Shown: positions 20,815 through 33,025, counted from the stretch's first letter. The stretch: 64,000 nt of DNA from Albugo candida (GCA_040437565.1 JBDOQK010000083.1:1-64000); one strand, 5' to 3'. Numbers and translations: made by a program. The notes: generated by a model from the sequence alone, not told the origin.

Positions 20815-22470
20815 GATGTCAATGTTCAGAACACATCGCTGCCACCAACCTGACTTGTTGGAGTTGGATATAATTCCCCCAAATCGTGGAAATGCATTGA
20901 AATGGACTCGGTACCACCCAAGGCTATGGGAAAGTGACAAAATCATCCTAGAAATAGCGTAATGGACGCTATACGGCTCATTACAAATGCGACCGAGGAG
21001 GATTTAACAGCAATCGGCTTAGTCTAACGGAAGAAACTGGAACACGAAAGACCTTTTGACGGTACTTGCCGATTGTCCATTTCGATCAAAAGCCAGATAG
21101 GATGACCTGCATTGGACTTTCCGCGTGGTTGAAGAGGATCAGAGCCATATTCCACTCACGTTCACAAGAGCCCATCTTGCCCATCTCAGAATCGAATCAG
21201 AAATGGAAATGACAATAGTTGGATTGTACGATGCTGGGATCCCAACAAGAAAAATTTATACGTGTTTGCGAAATGATCATGGACTTGTTTTGCCTAAAAG
21301 AAACTGAACAACGTCCGCCAAGCCGCAATTATCAGAACGTTTACATCGATAAATGTCCTTGTACAGAAATTTTGCAAATTGCAATTTGATGTTAAAGCAA
21401 TAGTGAGCGATGATGACGGCAAAATTTCCCACCTTTAGTTTGCCCATACAAAATCTAAAAGGATGGCTCGGAATCACAATGACACTTTTCTAGTGGATGC
21501 CACACACAAGACAAATGATTTGAAGCTATCGTTGTTGCATCTCGTTGAGCGCTAGTCAATGTATAGAATATTTTCCGTCGCATTTTTTTCATGACAAACG
21601 AAAGTCAATCCTTATACTCCTCAGCAATTAAATTCTTTCGATCGATCTTTCCTCCGCCGAAAGTTTTAGTCATTGATCGCGTGGTGGCGCTAATCTCAGG
21701 AATTCAAGAACACTTCCTAGCTTCCCAAATTTTCTTATGTGTATGGTATATTGGAAAAACATAGTGAAAAAGAGGAATGGATAAACTTCATGGAGGAATG
21801 AAGGGCAATCATATGGAAGCTTTTCGAGTTGCATGTAGGCAGTGCAATCATCAAATACATTGTCAAAACATTAATTCCTTACGAAGGAATCTTGTTACTG
21901 CTGGACTGATCGTATGATGCATACCGTTCATACTGCAACCTCTACATGCCAACTGGCATAAAGAATCTTTTTTACGTGCTGCGAAAGCCTAAATCTAAAA
22001 GCTATATATAATAATCTTGAAGAGCACGATGTGTCCCGCCAGCGTCAGTATGCAACAGTGCACAGTCAAGGCTGCAAAGAATGAATTATCACGATGTCGA
22101 TTTGAATATTTCTCATTTTGCACTGGATAAATGTACGGACAGTTGTAAGTTTTCCGCAAGCTACAAAGAAAGGGCGAGGACTTATGCTCTGGAGTATTTC
22201 TCACCGTCTGTGGTGTCCCCTGTAAGCACAAACTGCGTCAATACCTGCGTCAAAAGAAATTCTTGCATATGAGCGAAATCCATCCACATTGGCATTTGGC
22301 AAAGCCCCAACAAGTCTTCTTCTGTAAAAGAGCCTTGCCAGACCATCAGCAGGCTACGACACCCGACGAACTTCAGAAACTCTCGCAACAAATTCCAGAA
22401 ACTTTACAAGAGCCAGTAATTGGGCGCCGGGAAGGGGAGATCGCGCCAACAAAATAATGACGCGACGCAA
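20815..22470 (+). mobile_element. Decayed MULE (Mutator-like) DNA transposon
   Basis: Scattered frames show three parts of a MULE/FAR1-type transposase in order. Near 20990 there is a WRKY-GCM1-like N-terminus (CDRGGFNSNRLSLTEETG). Near 21480-21545 lies the start of the catalytic domain (FLVDATHKTNDLKLSLLHL; family: D-x-TYKTN). Near 22200-22290 there is a SWIM zinc finger (VCGVPCKHKL, then IHPHWHLAKP). The frames are interrupted by several stops and shifts (for example stops near 21120 and 21435), so the copy is dead. Terminal inverted repeats were not found by eye, so the ends are approximate. Confidence 0.7.
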
Positions 22471-23771
22471 TTTATCTGTGTTGAAATGTGGAAGTCACCG
22501 GAAGACTCAAATAACGTTTATGCATAGCTTGTGCTGAAGAAAGGCACAAATTTTATACGTAATATTGCCACCATATCGAATAATCATATTGATGTTACAC
22601 AAAATAGCCAATCAGAGGTGGCAATAGTCGCACCTTATATTATAACTACACAATAAAATGCGTTTTTTGAAGGTGGTTCTTGTTAGGGGAAAGAGGAAGA
22701 AGGACAAAAGTAGAACTGATTATGGTTACCTTTTCTTGCTTATTGGCCGTGTGCTCTCACAACCAGCCATGCTAACTTAATCTATGCACGTCTGAGAGTA
22801 GGCTAATGACACCGGTTTCTTACAACGGTCCACTCGAATAGCTTTTATCATTTCTTTCACTCCACTATCAAAATCCCACGGCTCCTTTTTATTATCACAT
22901 CGTTCATATGAAAAAGAAATATACGCTGTTGCCAGGATCTTAGATTTCCTTGTACGTAAGCTCTTAATTCTTATGCTTTGATGCAAAGCTAACACGCTCA
23001 AATTATGAAAAATGAAAAAGGAGGACTTACCGCTGTCGATCATAAGCGTTTACTCTTTCATTAAGGTACGTATTTAATAAGCTTATTATATAGTCTCATC
23101 ATACAGTTGACCCAATAACAGAATTTTTTGAAAGTTATCACTCCGGTAAATGTCAATCATCTGCTAAGTATATAACGCTTGTAATATAGATGATAATTGG
23201 ATATTATGACTCAGAATGGTACCAATGAAGGCTTATGGCTATAATCAATTTATTTAATGATGCCTACAAAAAGTTGAGGTTTGGACAAGAAAAAAGAATT
23301 GTGTAAAGTGTGTCAAGAAAGAAAGAGTCACTAAATAGCTCAATTTAATAGGCAATCCTATAATAAATTTCATGACAGAATATCGCCATTTGCACTCGAT
23401 GAAGGGCAACACATATACGCACGAGATGGAGAGACATCAGCGCGGTATTCTGAGCATATATTAAGCAAGTTTCGAAGATCTTGTAGCAATATAAAGCAAA
23501 TAGGAACCAGTACAGCAGTTTCCGTTGCTACCTTGTCTTCCGCTTACAGGTGTTTATGCGTAATACGTCGTAGTTGAAGAGGTCGTTTGGACGCCAAATG
23601 CTACGAATTTAGGGTAGCAATGACCTCGTTTATGATTGGAATATGACCGCGGGACTATAGTACGAATATTACATTAGAGGCCCTTATCATAGACATTGAA
23701 CAGATAACGTCAGTTTGCTTTACTAGATTTTGCGTTTTTTAAATGCTTTGTGTCACAAAGATACCATATCC
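22471..23771. other. AT-rich gene-poor region
   Basis: No supported gene. An 88-residue minus-strand ORF at 22777-23043 (starts MIDSGKSSFF) has plausible composition but no recognised family. The rest has stops in all frames and may be further transposon debris. Confidence 0.4.
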
Positions 23772-23844
23772 TCCCAAATAGTCTAGGCGGTTAGGATACG
23801 TGGCTTTCACCCACGCGACCCGGGTTCGAGTCCCGGTTTGGGAA
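23772..23844 (+). tRNA. tRNA-Glu (anticodon TTC)
   Basis: Acceptor TCCCAAA (23772-23778) pairs with TTTGGGA (23837-23843). The anticodon stem-loop ACGTGGCTTTCACCCACG carries TTC, and the T-arm is GGGTTCGAGTCCC. The discriminator is A. No intron. Confidence 0.93.
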
Positions 23845-24107
23845 TTTATCAGCGCGAGAGCCGTCATATTAGATCCTCCAGCTGCTGACACGGATGCACT
23901 TTTGTATGAGAAGACTGGCATCTGCGTCGCGGTAGTGGCAGTAGTGATACTGAAAATAATAGCACACTCGACATGACAGGTGAGACATAATTGCGTGAAT
24001 GCAGTGCNNNNNNNNNNNNNNNNNNNNNNNNNNNNNNNNNNNNNNNNNNNNNNNNNNNNNNNNNNNNNNNNNNNNNNNNNNNNNNNNNNNNNNNNNNNNN
24101 NNNNNNN

Positions 24108-24173
24108 TAGTCTAGGCGGTTAGGATACGTGGCTTTCACCCACGCGACCCGGGTTCGAGTCCCGGTTTGGGAA
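24108..24173 (+). other. Second, truncated tRNA-Glu copy beside a gap
   Basis: This is identical to the tRNA above from its eighth base on, but the 5' acceptor strand is lost in gap 24008-24107. It belongs to a 229-bp block (24108-24336) that repeats 23779-24007 with three base differences. It is more likely an unmerged contig end or second allele than a real second gene. Confidence 0.75.
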
Positions 24174-24336
24174 TTTATCAGCGCGAGAGCCGTCATATTA
24201 GATCCTCCAGCTGCTGACATGGATGCACTTTTGTATGAGAAGCCTGGCATCTGCGTCGCGGTAGTGGCAGTAGTGATACTGAAAATAATAGCACATTCGA
24301 CATGACAGGTGAGACATAATTGCGTGAATGCAGTGC

Positions 24337-24911
24337 AATAAAGCGCACTTAAGTTGCTTCGATACTAAATTGCAATACTGCAGTATTCATGCACCTGTTT
24401 AGTTTTGGTAGAATCGCACGTATTGGATTAGTTTTCTAATAGTACTAATTTGATTGGTTTCGTGTCGGTACACTAACGATATTGACACATGACATAAATT
24501 TTCTCAAGAGCCTGTCTCGATTCTTAAAATACGTATAGAAGCCACTTCCCTATACTCATCTGCTGAGGTCCGAACGTGACACTTCTGCATATGAAGTAGC
24601 GACTCAATAAAAAAATGAGCGATCGTGGCTCCGTCGTACGATCGCTATACAGGCGACGTGATGCTCTACCTCGATTTCGGTTTATATATGGTCAATATAG
24701 CTGACCAATTGATATATATCTAAAATTGTTGTTGTAATGCCATACACGATTTGAATGGCAATGCCGGATTTTGGCCTGCTGAGTGCTTCCTCAAGTTTTA
24801 CACTTGGATTGAACAAAACGCGAAAAACGACGAATCAAAATCACAATTCAAAATGATTTTTTACAGTTGTTGCGTGCACATCCACTACCTTTCATAGCCC
24901 AAATAAGGGCC
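24337..24911. other. Intergenic, with one hairpin
   Basis: No gene is seen. A 9-bp perfect inverted repeat (24618-24626 and 24638-24646, AGCGATCGT and its complement) surrounds an 11-nt loop. It lies about 270 bp beyond the 3' end of the MFS gene. Confidence 0.4.
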
Positions 24912-26270
24912 TCAAAAGTTTGATGAATGAATGTCGTCATTCAACATGTCTTTTTCCGACTCTACAAGCTTATTGTACCACCACAGCATGAGTATACTGA
25001 TGAGACATAGAGCGACATTGATCCAGAATACGGGTGTCAATGTTGTCATTGCAGCGGGAAGTAGTGGAAGGATAATTCGAGAAACTGAAGCCGCTGAGCC
25101 CAAGAGTCCCATTAAAGTCCCTTGTGGTCTTCCACCAAGAAGCTTGGAAAAAGCCGCGACGACAACTGCAGTCGTAATGGGACACCCAATGCTCCAAATA
25201 AATAGTTCCGCAACAAACAATCGGACGAAGGAAAGACTCGCTGGGGCAATCACCAGAAATATATTTCCAACGGCCAAAATTCCAAATCCGATTTGCACCC
25301 AATTTACATCGGAAATTGAATGACGAAATCGCTCAATGGTGAAATATGTAATTAATCCCAAAATGCCCAGATAAAATTGAAAATTGGACGCTCTTATAAC
25401 CGCTTCTGTGCTTTCGGGATCCTTACCGGTCGCTTGCAAAAAAAGCGGAATGTTAACTGTTTCGAAAACAGACAGAATTCCACGCGCATTAAAATTGAGG
25501 AAAATAAACACACACGCGCCAAGAAACACATTTCGATCGGAAAGACGACTTGGATCATCTAGCGGATTTCGCATATTGTTCGGTGATTCCAACGGTCCAT
25601 CTCGCAGTGATACCGACTCGTCATACACGAAAATCATTAAGAAAATTGCGAGCACATTGAAGAGCACGAGGATCATTCCGGGTGATGTAAATTTACTGAA
25701 ATGAATACCCATATAAGTCACGTCGATTGAAGCCACTAGACTTCCTAATCCTGGTGTGAGTGCATATCCTAGAAAAACGACCATTGCGAGGATCGTGAGG
25801 TATTTGAGTCGCTGGTTGACAGTAGTTAATGAGGCAACATCAGCTCGACAAACACTGCGATTTCCAGCACCAAATCCGACAATAAACCGACTGGTTGCAA
25901 GCAGCATTTTACTATCGAAAACGTGTTTATCAGCAAGGAGATAACAGATATTTCCAATTAAACAAATAACTGAAGACACAATGTAAACGGTTCGGAAGGA
26001 ATAGCGGTCACACATCCATCCAAAAACCGTCGATGAAATGAGTCTTCCGACTGAAAACACAGAAGTCAAAATCCCCATGAACGCTAAACTTCCTCCTAGC
26101 GATTTGCTATACAGAAAGAGTGTGGCTAATACCACGCCACGTGATGACTCTGCATTGAACTCTACAAAATTGATAAGAATCATTCGTGTGTACCATTGGT
26201 ACTTTCGACGGTCATTTGGATCGGTAAGGTACTCTTTCTGAAGCAAAGGCTTTGTCTCTGGGAGGCTCAT
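24912..26270 (-). CDS. MFS transporter, CLN7/MFSD8-like
   Basis: A single exon, 452 residues, about twelve hydrophobic helices. The MFS motif A region is VGRLISSTVFGWMCDRYSFR between helices 2 and 3. Helix 4 carries SRFIVGFGAGNRSVCRADVA, where family members have a conserved G-x-GAGN. This pattern, together with the late VFLGACVFIFLNFNARG, resembles the lysosomal MFSD8 group, so a vacuolar or endosomal carrier is likely; the substrate is unknown. The start MSLPETKPLL at 26270 was chosen although the frame stays open upstream, because that upstream part overlaps DNAJC3 on the same strand in another frame. An EKxPLLxxEY-type acidic dileucine near the N-terminus (ETKPLLQKEY) fits endosomal sorting. 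Confidence 0.8.
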   Translation of the reverse strand: MSLPETKPLLQKEYLTDPNDRRKYQWYTRMILINFVEFNAESSRGVVLATLFLYSKSLGGSLAFMGILTSVFSVGRLISSTVFGWMCDRYSFRTVYIVSSVICLIGNICYLLADKHVFDSKMLLATSRFIVGFGAGNRSVCRADVASLTTVNQRLKYLTILAMVVFLGYALTPGLGSLVASIDVTYMGIHFSKFTSPGMILVLFNVLAIFLMIFVYDESVSLRDGPLESPNNMRNPLDDPSRLSDRNVFLGACVFIFLNFNARGILSVFETVNIPLFLQATGKDPESTEAVIRASNFQFYLGILGLITYFTIERFRHSISDVNWVQIGFGILAVGNIFLVIAPASLSFVRLFVAELFIWSIGCPITTAVVVAAFSKLLGGRPQGTLMGLLGSAASVSRIILPLLPAAMTTLTPVFWINVALCLISILMLWWYNKLVESEKDMLNDDIHSSNF

Positions 26271-26406
26271 TGGATGTTGTGCGCGACCACCACAAGGTGC
26301 GGTTGTTAGTTTCACGCATCCGAATGGACGGTGATAGATTAAGTGCGCTTTTATTGTGATACAATAAAGAAGGGAAAAAGCGCTGTTTGTTAACAGTGTG
26401 TATGTA

Positions 26407-28640
26407 TCAATTGAATGTGAAATGAAAGGTTTGTCCGCCTTGTTGAAAAACGTGTGAGCCTCCGAAAGGATTGCCTCTACCGAACGGATGGTGCTGTTCT
26501 TGTTGGTTGCCGGTGACGTCTTCTCCACGATCGTACCGCTCACGTTTCTCTTCATCGGAGAGAATTTCATACGCTTCCGCAATAAGTTGAAATTTTTTGT
26601 TGATGGTTTCATGCTCTTCTTCGGTCTTATCGTTGTGCTTGTCGGGATGCCATTCCAAAGCTTGTTTACGATACGCTTTCTTGATCTCTTTTTGAGAAGC
26701 TGTGCGCGATACGCCAAGGATCAGATAGTAGTTCTTGGTTTTGCTTTGTTTGAGGGCTACTTGTGCACGCTGCAGTATCTGCTCGTATTCCTGGTTNNNN
26801 NNNNNNNNNNNNNNNNNNNNNNNNNNNNNNNNNNNNNNNNNNNNNNNNNNNNNNNNNNNNNNNNNNNNNNNNNNNNNNNNNNNNNNNNNNNNNNNNAGAG
26901 AATTTCATACGCTTCCGCAATAAGTTGAAATTTTTTGTTGATGGTTTCATGCTCTTCTTCGGTCTTATCGTTGTGCTTGTCGGGATGCCATTCCAAAGCT
27001 TGTTTACGATACGCTTTCTTGATCTCTTTTTGAGAAGCTGTGCGCGATACGCCAAGGATCAGATAGTAGTTCTTGGTTTTGCTTTGTTTGAGGGCTACTT
27101 GTGCACGCTGCAGTATCTGCTCGTATTCCTGGTTACCTTCTTCGAGTTCCACGGCTTTGGTTGCGTGACGAACTGCTTCTTCAAAATCTTCGGATTCCAT
27201 TGCGATCTCACTCAATCGGACGTATAGAAGAGGTATACGCTCGTCGCGTTTGAATACTTCATCACAGGCACTTTTGGCGGCTTTGAGGTTTTGTCGCTTA
27301 AGTTCGCAAGTGCATAGCTTGAGGTACAAATCGGTATTCAATTTGACGTGATCAGGGTCCAAGTCAATTGCCGCAGTTAAAGACTCGATGGCTTCGTCAT
27401 AGACTTTTTCTTCCATTGAGCTGTCGGCATTCTTGATAAACTTGAGCAATTTCTTCAACTAGAAAAATGATACGTTCATACGTTGTGATGCGCGTATAAA
27501 GGAGAGCGAATGCGTAAACGCACCTTCCTAAACAGTTTTTTCAACCCCTTATGTTCGGGATCCGAATGTAAACCTTTACGAAAATGCGAAAGTGCGGCTT
27601 CGAAGGACTGCTCATCGCCAATCTACAAAAGATGTTAGCACTGAGAAGTTATAACGGTTTGTATGAGAGCGCACCAGATACAACACTTCGCCACGTAGCT
27701 GCAGAGCTGCTAAATTCGATGCATCTCGCTTGAGTACAGACCCAAGATCCGCGACTGCGTCGTATAGATTGTTTAATGAGATGCTAGATGGTGTGTGAGA
27801 ATCATTTCGGTAAAATAATGAAATTATCAGACCTCAATTGTGCCCGTTCCATCAAGAGCGTGTTACTTGACACCGTTGGATCATCCAAAATCTCACTCAA
27901 ATAGTTGTAAGCCGACTGATAGTCGCCCCGACTCTAAGAACACGCACATAAGCATGCTATTGACCTTTAGAATTGTATACCTGTGCGCGCTCAGCTTGAT
28001 CAATATTGTCGACGCATCGAACGCTTTTCTGATGCGATTCTTTCGCCGCTTCGTCATCTGGTGATAGTTGCATCAAGCGTTCAAACTCCTGAACGGCATC
28101 GGAGCACTGTCCAAGGATAAAATACAGTTTTCCGCGTTGATTGACTCCCTACAAATAATTCAAGATTGAGATAGGTAGAGCCTAATCATATGTAGAGCAC
28201 ACAGACCTGCTTGAATTCTGGATTTACTTTCAAGGCCAAAGTCAGGTCGTTCAAGGCCGAATTATATTTTCTTTGACTCAAATACGCTCGATATCGCTGA
28301 TTGGATCATCAAAAATCAGGATAGGATGAAAATGTATGTGACGCATACTTTAAAGTAATTTCGTTCGTTTTTAGGTTCCAATTCAATCAATTTAGAGATT
28401 AAGTCGATAGCCTACATAAATACGTCAAATTCAGCTTTTCACCGTCCAATTTCTTACCTTATCGTGTGAGCCATCAGCAAAAGCGTTTTCTGCTGCAATT
28501 CGTAGTTTCGAAATATCCTGCTGCGACCCCTCCACACACTTTTATCGAGAGTGAGACCTAAAAGAGTGAGTTTAAACCACAAGCTCACTTACTTTTTGGG
28601 CGGAGCAGAACACTCCGGCAGCAATCACAAGTCGTAACAT
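26407..28640 (-). CDS. ER co-chaperone DNAJC3/p58IPK-like
   Basis: A multi-exon gene with a short signal-like first exon ([16 protein letters not shown]), a series of TPR exons (e.g. [58 protein letters not shown]) and a C-terminal J-domain, [20 protein letters not shown] with HPD in LEWHPDKHN. It ends in a Gly/Phe-rich tail. About nine exons are separated by introns of 45-65 nt. The clearest are 27459-27523 and 27623-27674. The domain order and length match p58IPK, which assists BiP in the ER lumen. Gap 26797-26896 is flanked by an exact 238-bp repeat (26559-26796 = 26897-27134), which artificially duplicates the J-domain. The start coordinate may be off by one base. Confidence 0.85.
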
Positions 28641-28899
28641 TTTTCCAGGTGGACGATAATTTTCAATTTGACACAAGCGAACGAGGCCCAAACCGGCTCT
28701 TTGAGGCGCTCCACTCAAATAAGACACGTGTCATAAATGTCAGCAATATAAGATAATATTTTGATTATCTTTTTGNNNNNNNNNNNNNNNNNNNNNNNNN
28801 NNNNNNNNNNNNNNNNNNNNNNNNNNNNNNNNNNNNNNNNNNNNNNNNNNNNNNNNNNNNNNNNNNNNNNNNNNNATATTATACCATAACGCAATAGAT
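28641..28899. other. Intergenic with a true sequence gap
   Basis: Gap 28776-28875 has no repeated flanks, unlike most gaps here, so sequence is really missing. The remainder holds the DNAJC3 promoter and the 3' end of the next gene. Confidence 0.5.
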
Positions 28900-30279
28900 T
28901 TATCGTTTGCGCGCGTTCAACTTATCCAAAACAATGTTTTCAGTAGCTTGATCCATTTTGGCAAACGCTAGACGACAGCTTTCAATCAAAGCGGCAGCTA
29001 CCTTCTCAACCTCATCGGTGTCACTCAACTCATGCGCTTGAACATCGCTGTGTTCCTTTTCTGTCCACATTTCAATTTCAAGCACCTGAACGTATTGCAA
29101 CGCGTGTAAGCCTTTGGATTTAGCACAAACGTATTCCGGTGGACAAATCTGATCGGTATAACCATCCGTTGTGATGTCGCGCATCCCAAACCACCCTTTT
29201 CCCTTTATGCGCATCACAGAACCCTTTAACCCGCTGTGTGAAATCTGCTGAATCTGGCCGTCGATCTTACAGCAAGTATACACCTTGTTTTCCACACGAG
29301 TTCGCATAAAAACGGTGCTACATCTCAGTTTGGCATTACTCGAATGCATTGGAATGTTTGTGTCAAACATTCCGATACACTGATTCGGTGAAAAGGCGGC
29401 TCCCTATCACAGAAATCATGAAAATATGAGCAATGTCCAGTTTGTTTCAAATTTTCAACTTACGCGAAAGCATCCATGCGTGATCGCCAGCATTGGAATG
29501 ACTGTAGACTCCCACTTCGCAGCGGAGAAATCTTCTATCTCGAAAGGAAATATTTTCGAATAATACTTTTGAATTGACAAACTCGAACGACGATTTCCGC
29601 TAGGGTTTACTTGAACAGTATACAGATTAGTGTCATTTTGAAATAATCCTAATTTTTGCAGATGGACGGGGCACTGTTCGATCTGTTGGTACAGTTTGTA
29701 CTGTTCCACCGGTGTGAGAAAATCGGCCATTTCTTCCAGTAACCCACGTGTTGTTGAAATTGTCATTCTGGGCGTCAAAACCGACGAGCTTACCTTTTTC
29801 TGCAAAAATGAGCGTACTTGATTGCATGTCCGCATGTGAATGTCAACAAGTTTATGCAGGCGCGCATTTTCATCCTTTGCATGTTCACAATCACTCCTGA
29901 TTCGTTCGGCGATACCACGCCACACACGCCTTCGCCGATTTAATTTACGGTCAGGAATTGTGTGATCAACTTGCTGTAGTAAGATTGTTAGTTGGTCTTC
30001 TAGATGAGCGGCTTCTTCACGCAATTGTTCTATTTTGTGCCTAGCATCAGAACCGGTTGATTTCTGATGTCGTTTCAAGGCGGGTTTCTGATCTTTAGTC
30101 CGCATCGGGTTGGGTGTAGATTTCTGATTCCTCTGCTGGTACTGTTTTGGAGGCGATTTCTGATTCAGACGACATAATGGCACATTGGGATCAGAGATCG
30201 GGGACTGAAGAAGTATATTGTCCTCATAAAACGTCCAAATTTCATCAATTGGTAATAAGTCTCCCGAAGTAATATCCAT
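28900..30279 (-). CDS. M96 mating-specific-like oomycete protein
   Basis: Two exons (29464-30279, 28900-29403; 60-nt intron), 439 residues. A Gln/Lys/Pro-rich N-terminus is followed by a basic segment and coiled coil (IEQLREEAAHLEDQLTILL) and then RRRRVWRGIAERIRSDCEHA, which leads into ENARLHKLVD. This arrangement, a degenerate bZIP-like coil followed by W-x-x-IA and a ~250-residue globular C-terminal part, is typical of the large oomycete family often named after the Phytophthora 'M96 mating-specific protein'. The globular part has a START-like feel but I cannot confirm it. Function unknown; a regulatory role is only inferred. The gene lies downstream of the NUP50-like gene on the same strand. 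Confidence 0.6.
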
Positions 30280-30697
30280 CGCACTGCAATTAAAAATGTG
30301 ACGTTTCTAAATTCAAAAGCTGTTCATACGATTTGCCGTATACTGTGATTTATTCATTATGAAAATTCACTCCGTAGAAAAACGCTTCCCCATTCTTGGG
30401 TATCTAACCCTACTCTCAACTTTTCGCTAGGTGCTGTGTTGCCGAGTTTCCTTTTTATGTATTTTTCTATATATTTCTGATTATAACATTCCCATACACA
30501 GAGTTTGTATACGTGATGTTTGTGGAATGAGATTGGTAGCTCAGCGGTTCTCTGCTCGTTTCAGACTTTTCCAGCATTTAACCTATAGATCTCATTCCAA
30601 GTTGACTGGGCGTCAAAGAGCACTATTTCTATTCATTCCAATTAACTTTGCGGATCAACTCCACTTAATGCGCTCAATGTTCGATTATTAGATCCAT
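30280..30697. other. Intergenic, nothing recognised
   Basis: Open frames on the plus strand (about 30431-30691) show no family features. Probably contains the promoter of the M96-like gene. Confidence 0.35.
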
Positions 30698-30845
30698 TTA
30701 TTTATAAGCCACTACGAAGCGTTCCTGAGCCTGAGTGTAGTGAAGCTTTCCACCTTTGACAGTCTTCACCTTGTACTGCTAGATAACGTATCAACGTGAA
30801 TTTCTACTTTTCCTCTATATTTAGACCAAACAATGAGCGAATCAT
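30698..30845 (-). CDS. Possible small spliced gene (uncertain)
   Basis: An ATG at 30845, three bases after the NUP50-like stop, begins MIRSLFG. A coding-like last exon lies at 30698-30778, whose most natural frame reads YKVKTVKGGKLHYTQAQERF and ends VVAYK. An intron ending at CTAG (30779-30782) precedes it. I could not join the two in one frame with GT..AG sites, so the model is incomplete. The basic sequence resembles a small organellar or ribosomal protein, but no family is recognised. Confidence 0.25.
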
Positions 30846-30848
30846 GTA

Positions 30849-31814
30849 TCAATTGCTTAAAATCTTCTCTAAGGATTGGTGGAATGGTTCTAGATTCTCG
30901 AATCCGCTAAAGCGTAACACGTACGTGACGGGATGTACAATGTCTTCCTTAGGTTCGTCCTTGGGTTCCAAAATTGTGAATAGTAAAGTACGGTCCGTTT
31001 TTACGGTACACGAAGCGAATGCTTGAATTCGCGCATTCAAAATCAGCTTTGTTCCTGGACCTCGCGGGTACGATTCTCTGCGCATTACAATTCTTGTGTT
31101 CCTTCGATCCGCGACGACATCAAGCTTGGTCAATAATCGCACCGGACCGATTCCAACTTCGACATAATCGGACCCGATAAGTTTAAACAGTTTTCCACGT
31201 TGCTACAATAAACACCCGTGATATAATCTATACATTTGCATGATTCCACATAGGTTATTACTTCCTGCAAGATCTGTTCATTTTCTTCTCCATTTGCTTG
31301 CTACTCATACGACTTCACTTAAGCTCTCTTTACGCCATAAAATAAAATGCATCTACCTCGCCTTTTGTCAGCACGGGTACCACACTCGATCCCTCTTCTT
31401 TTCCAGAATCCAATTCTTTCGTTTGATTTGCAAATGCGTTCGTATTATCGTCTGTGGTGTAGGCTGAGAAGGAGGCCTTGCTGGACTGAAAAGAAGCAAA
31501 GCCATTCATTTGCTTATACGCTGCAAAACCGCTCTTCTAAAAAAAACGAAAATTAGATCAAATGTGAGAGTAAGTACAGCGTACAGTTCCGCCCGTTTTC
31601 GTGAGCTCCGAAGCTTCTACAGCATCATCCTCTGCTTCTTTGTGCGGACTCGGAGCTGTTGGCTCCTCTTTCTCGCAATCGAGTTTGCGTTTCTTTAATA
31701 GCTGCGATGAAGAAATTGCGTAAGGAATATCTCCGACTTGATGGTAGTGGATCGTACAGGATCGTGCTCTTCTTCCGAGTTTGCGGATTCCGTGGGCGCT
31801 TTGGTAGCGTTCAT
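30849..31814 (-). CDS. NUP50-like Ran-binding nucleoporin
   Basis: Five exons (31758-31814, 31585-31701, 31357-31536, 31262-31300, 30849-31202) with introns of 48-59 nt, 248 residues. The N-terminal part has an acidic stretch and a nuclear localisation signal KKRKLD. Next comes a short FxFx-type region (SGFAAYKQMNGFASFQSS). The C-terminus is a RanBD1 domain: NGEENEQ, RGKLFKL, YVEVGIGPVRLL, RNTRIVMRRESYP, then LILNARI. The order NLS, FG-like segment and Ran-binding domain matches NUP50/Nup2, which aids importin recycling at the nuclear pore. It is divergent from MRG15 with 119 bp between start codons. Confidence 0.8.
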
Positions 31815-31933
31815 GCAGCGTGTCGATATCTGAATTGATGTGGTGGAACACAATGTTAGTGCGTAAGTGCTGATTGTAATAATTAGGTAATTACTTGTTT
31901 GGGGCGGAGCGGGTAGAAGGAAGCGCAATTAGA

Positions 31934-33025
31934 ATGTTTCATGTGGGCGAACGCGTGTTAGCAANNNNNNNNNNNNNNNNNNNNNNNNNNNNNNNNNNNN
32001 NNNNNNNNNNNNNNNNNNNNNNNNNNNNNNNNNNNNNNNNNNNNNNNNNNNNNNNNNNNNNNNNATCAAAAATGGCATAAAAAATGGGATGAATGGGTGA
32101 CACATGATCGATTATTAAAAGATACAGGTGCTAATCGAACATTGCAAAAGAAGGCGACAGAAGAGTATGAGAACGCCAAAAAAGGAAAGAAATTGCACAC
32201 AAAGAAGCGTATCCGAGCGACTGGTATTGTCGGTAAGCGGCAGAATGGCGCCATGCGGAAAAAGTCGCCTTTCGATCGCAGCAATGTCAAAGTCGATGGA
32301 CATCGAGAGACCGAATATTGTGTGGAAGACACGACAGCAATCGAAAGTGGTCCACATCAAATCAGCCATAACTTGGAAATAGGATGCGATCATCCCGTCC
32401 CCATCACTATTCCTTTTACGCTCAAGAAGCAGCTCGTAGAAGACTGGAAGCAGCTCACTCATGATCCATATAAGCTTGTACCACTACCAAGAAAGCCCAG
32501 CGTCAAGCAGGTACGCCCCAAAGTTGAGATTCTCATTGCGATGATTAATCGGAATGTAATTAGATCATTGAACACTTTATGGATTATAAAAAATCAAAGA
32601 CCAATTCAAATGCTGATGCCGACTACCAAAATGTAAACGAGATCATGACTGGCCTTCGTTCGTATTTCGACCGTTGTGTGGGATCTATTCTGCTGTACCG
32701 CATGGAGCGCTTACAGTATCAAACACTGAAAGAGCAAAATCCCAAAGTGCCTTTATCGGAGCTCTACGGCGCGGAGCATTTGCTACGATTGTTCGGTATG
32801 TGGATTTCAATTTATTAATAAAAGAGCTAACTCGTTCGTTAAGTACGTCTTCCGATACTTTTCGGTAACGCCAATATGTCAAAGCAAACAACTTTGCAGA
32901 TACAAACTCTACTAGCGGATTTTTTACGTCATATGCAAAAAAATACATCGAGCTGGTTTGTAGTGGAATACGAAAAGGCTGACGAAGCTTATATAGCCCG
33001 AGCTCTTTCGATACAGACCGCGTGA
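31934..33025 (+). CDS. MRG15/Eaf3 chromodomain protein
   Basis: MFHVGERVLA at 31934 is the first strand of an MRG15 chromodomain. Gap 31965-32064 has no repeated flanks and hides the middle of that domain. The text resumes with QKWHKKWDEWV, the aromatic-rich end. After a Lys-rich linker comes the MRG domain: ITIPFTLKKQLVEDW, then exons 32564-32795 and 32844-33025 (introns 53 and 48 nt) with MTGLRSYFDRCVGSILLYRM and EQNPKVPLSELYGAEHLLRL, VRLPILFG, FLRHMQKNTSSWFV. MRG15/Eaf3 reads H3K36 methylation in NuA4 and Rpd3S complexes. Only the gap prevents a complete reading frame. Confidence 0.88.

Noticed and set aside
24108-24173. A second tRNA-Glu gene
   Set aside because: Lacks the 5' acceptor strand at the gap edge and sits in a block repeating the first copy; likely the same locus or the other allele.
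26270-26717. N-terminal extension of the MFS transporter frame by ~150 residues
   Set aside because: That part overlaps the J-domain coding sequence of the neighbouring gene in another frame; the MFS family begins at MSLPETK.
30540-30600. Stretch beginning TGGTAGCTCAGCGG that resembles a tRNA D-arm
   Set aside because: No T-arm GTTCGA sequence or matching acceptor stem follows; not a tRNA.
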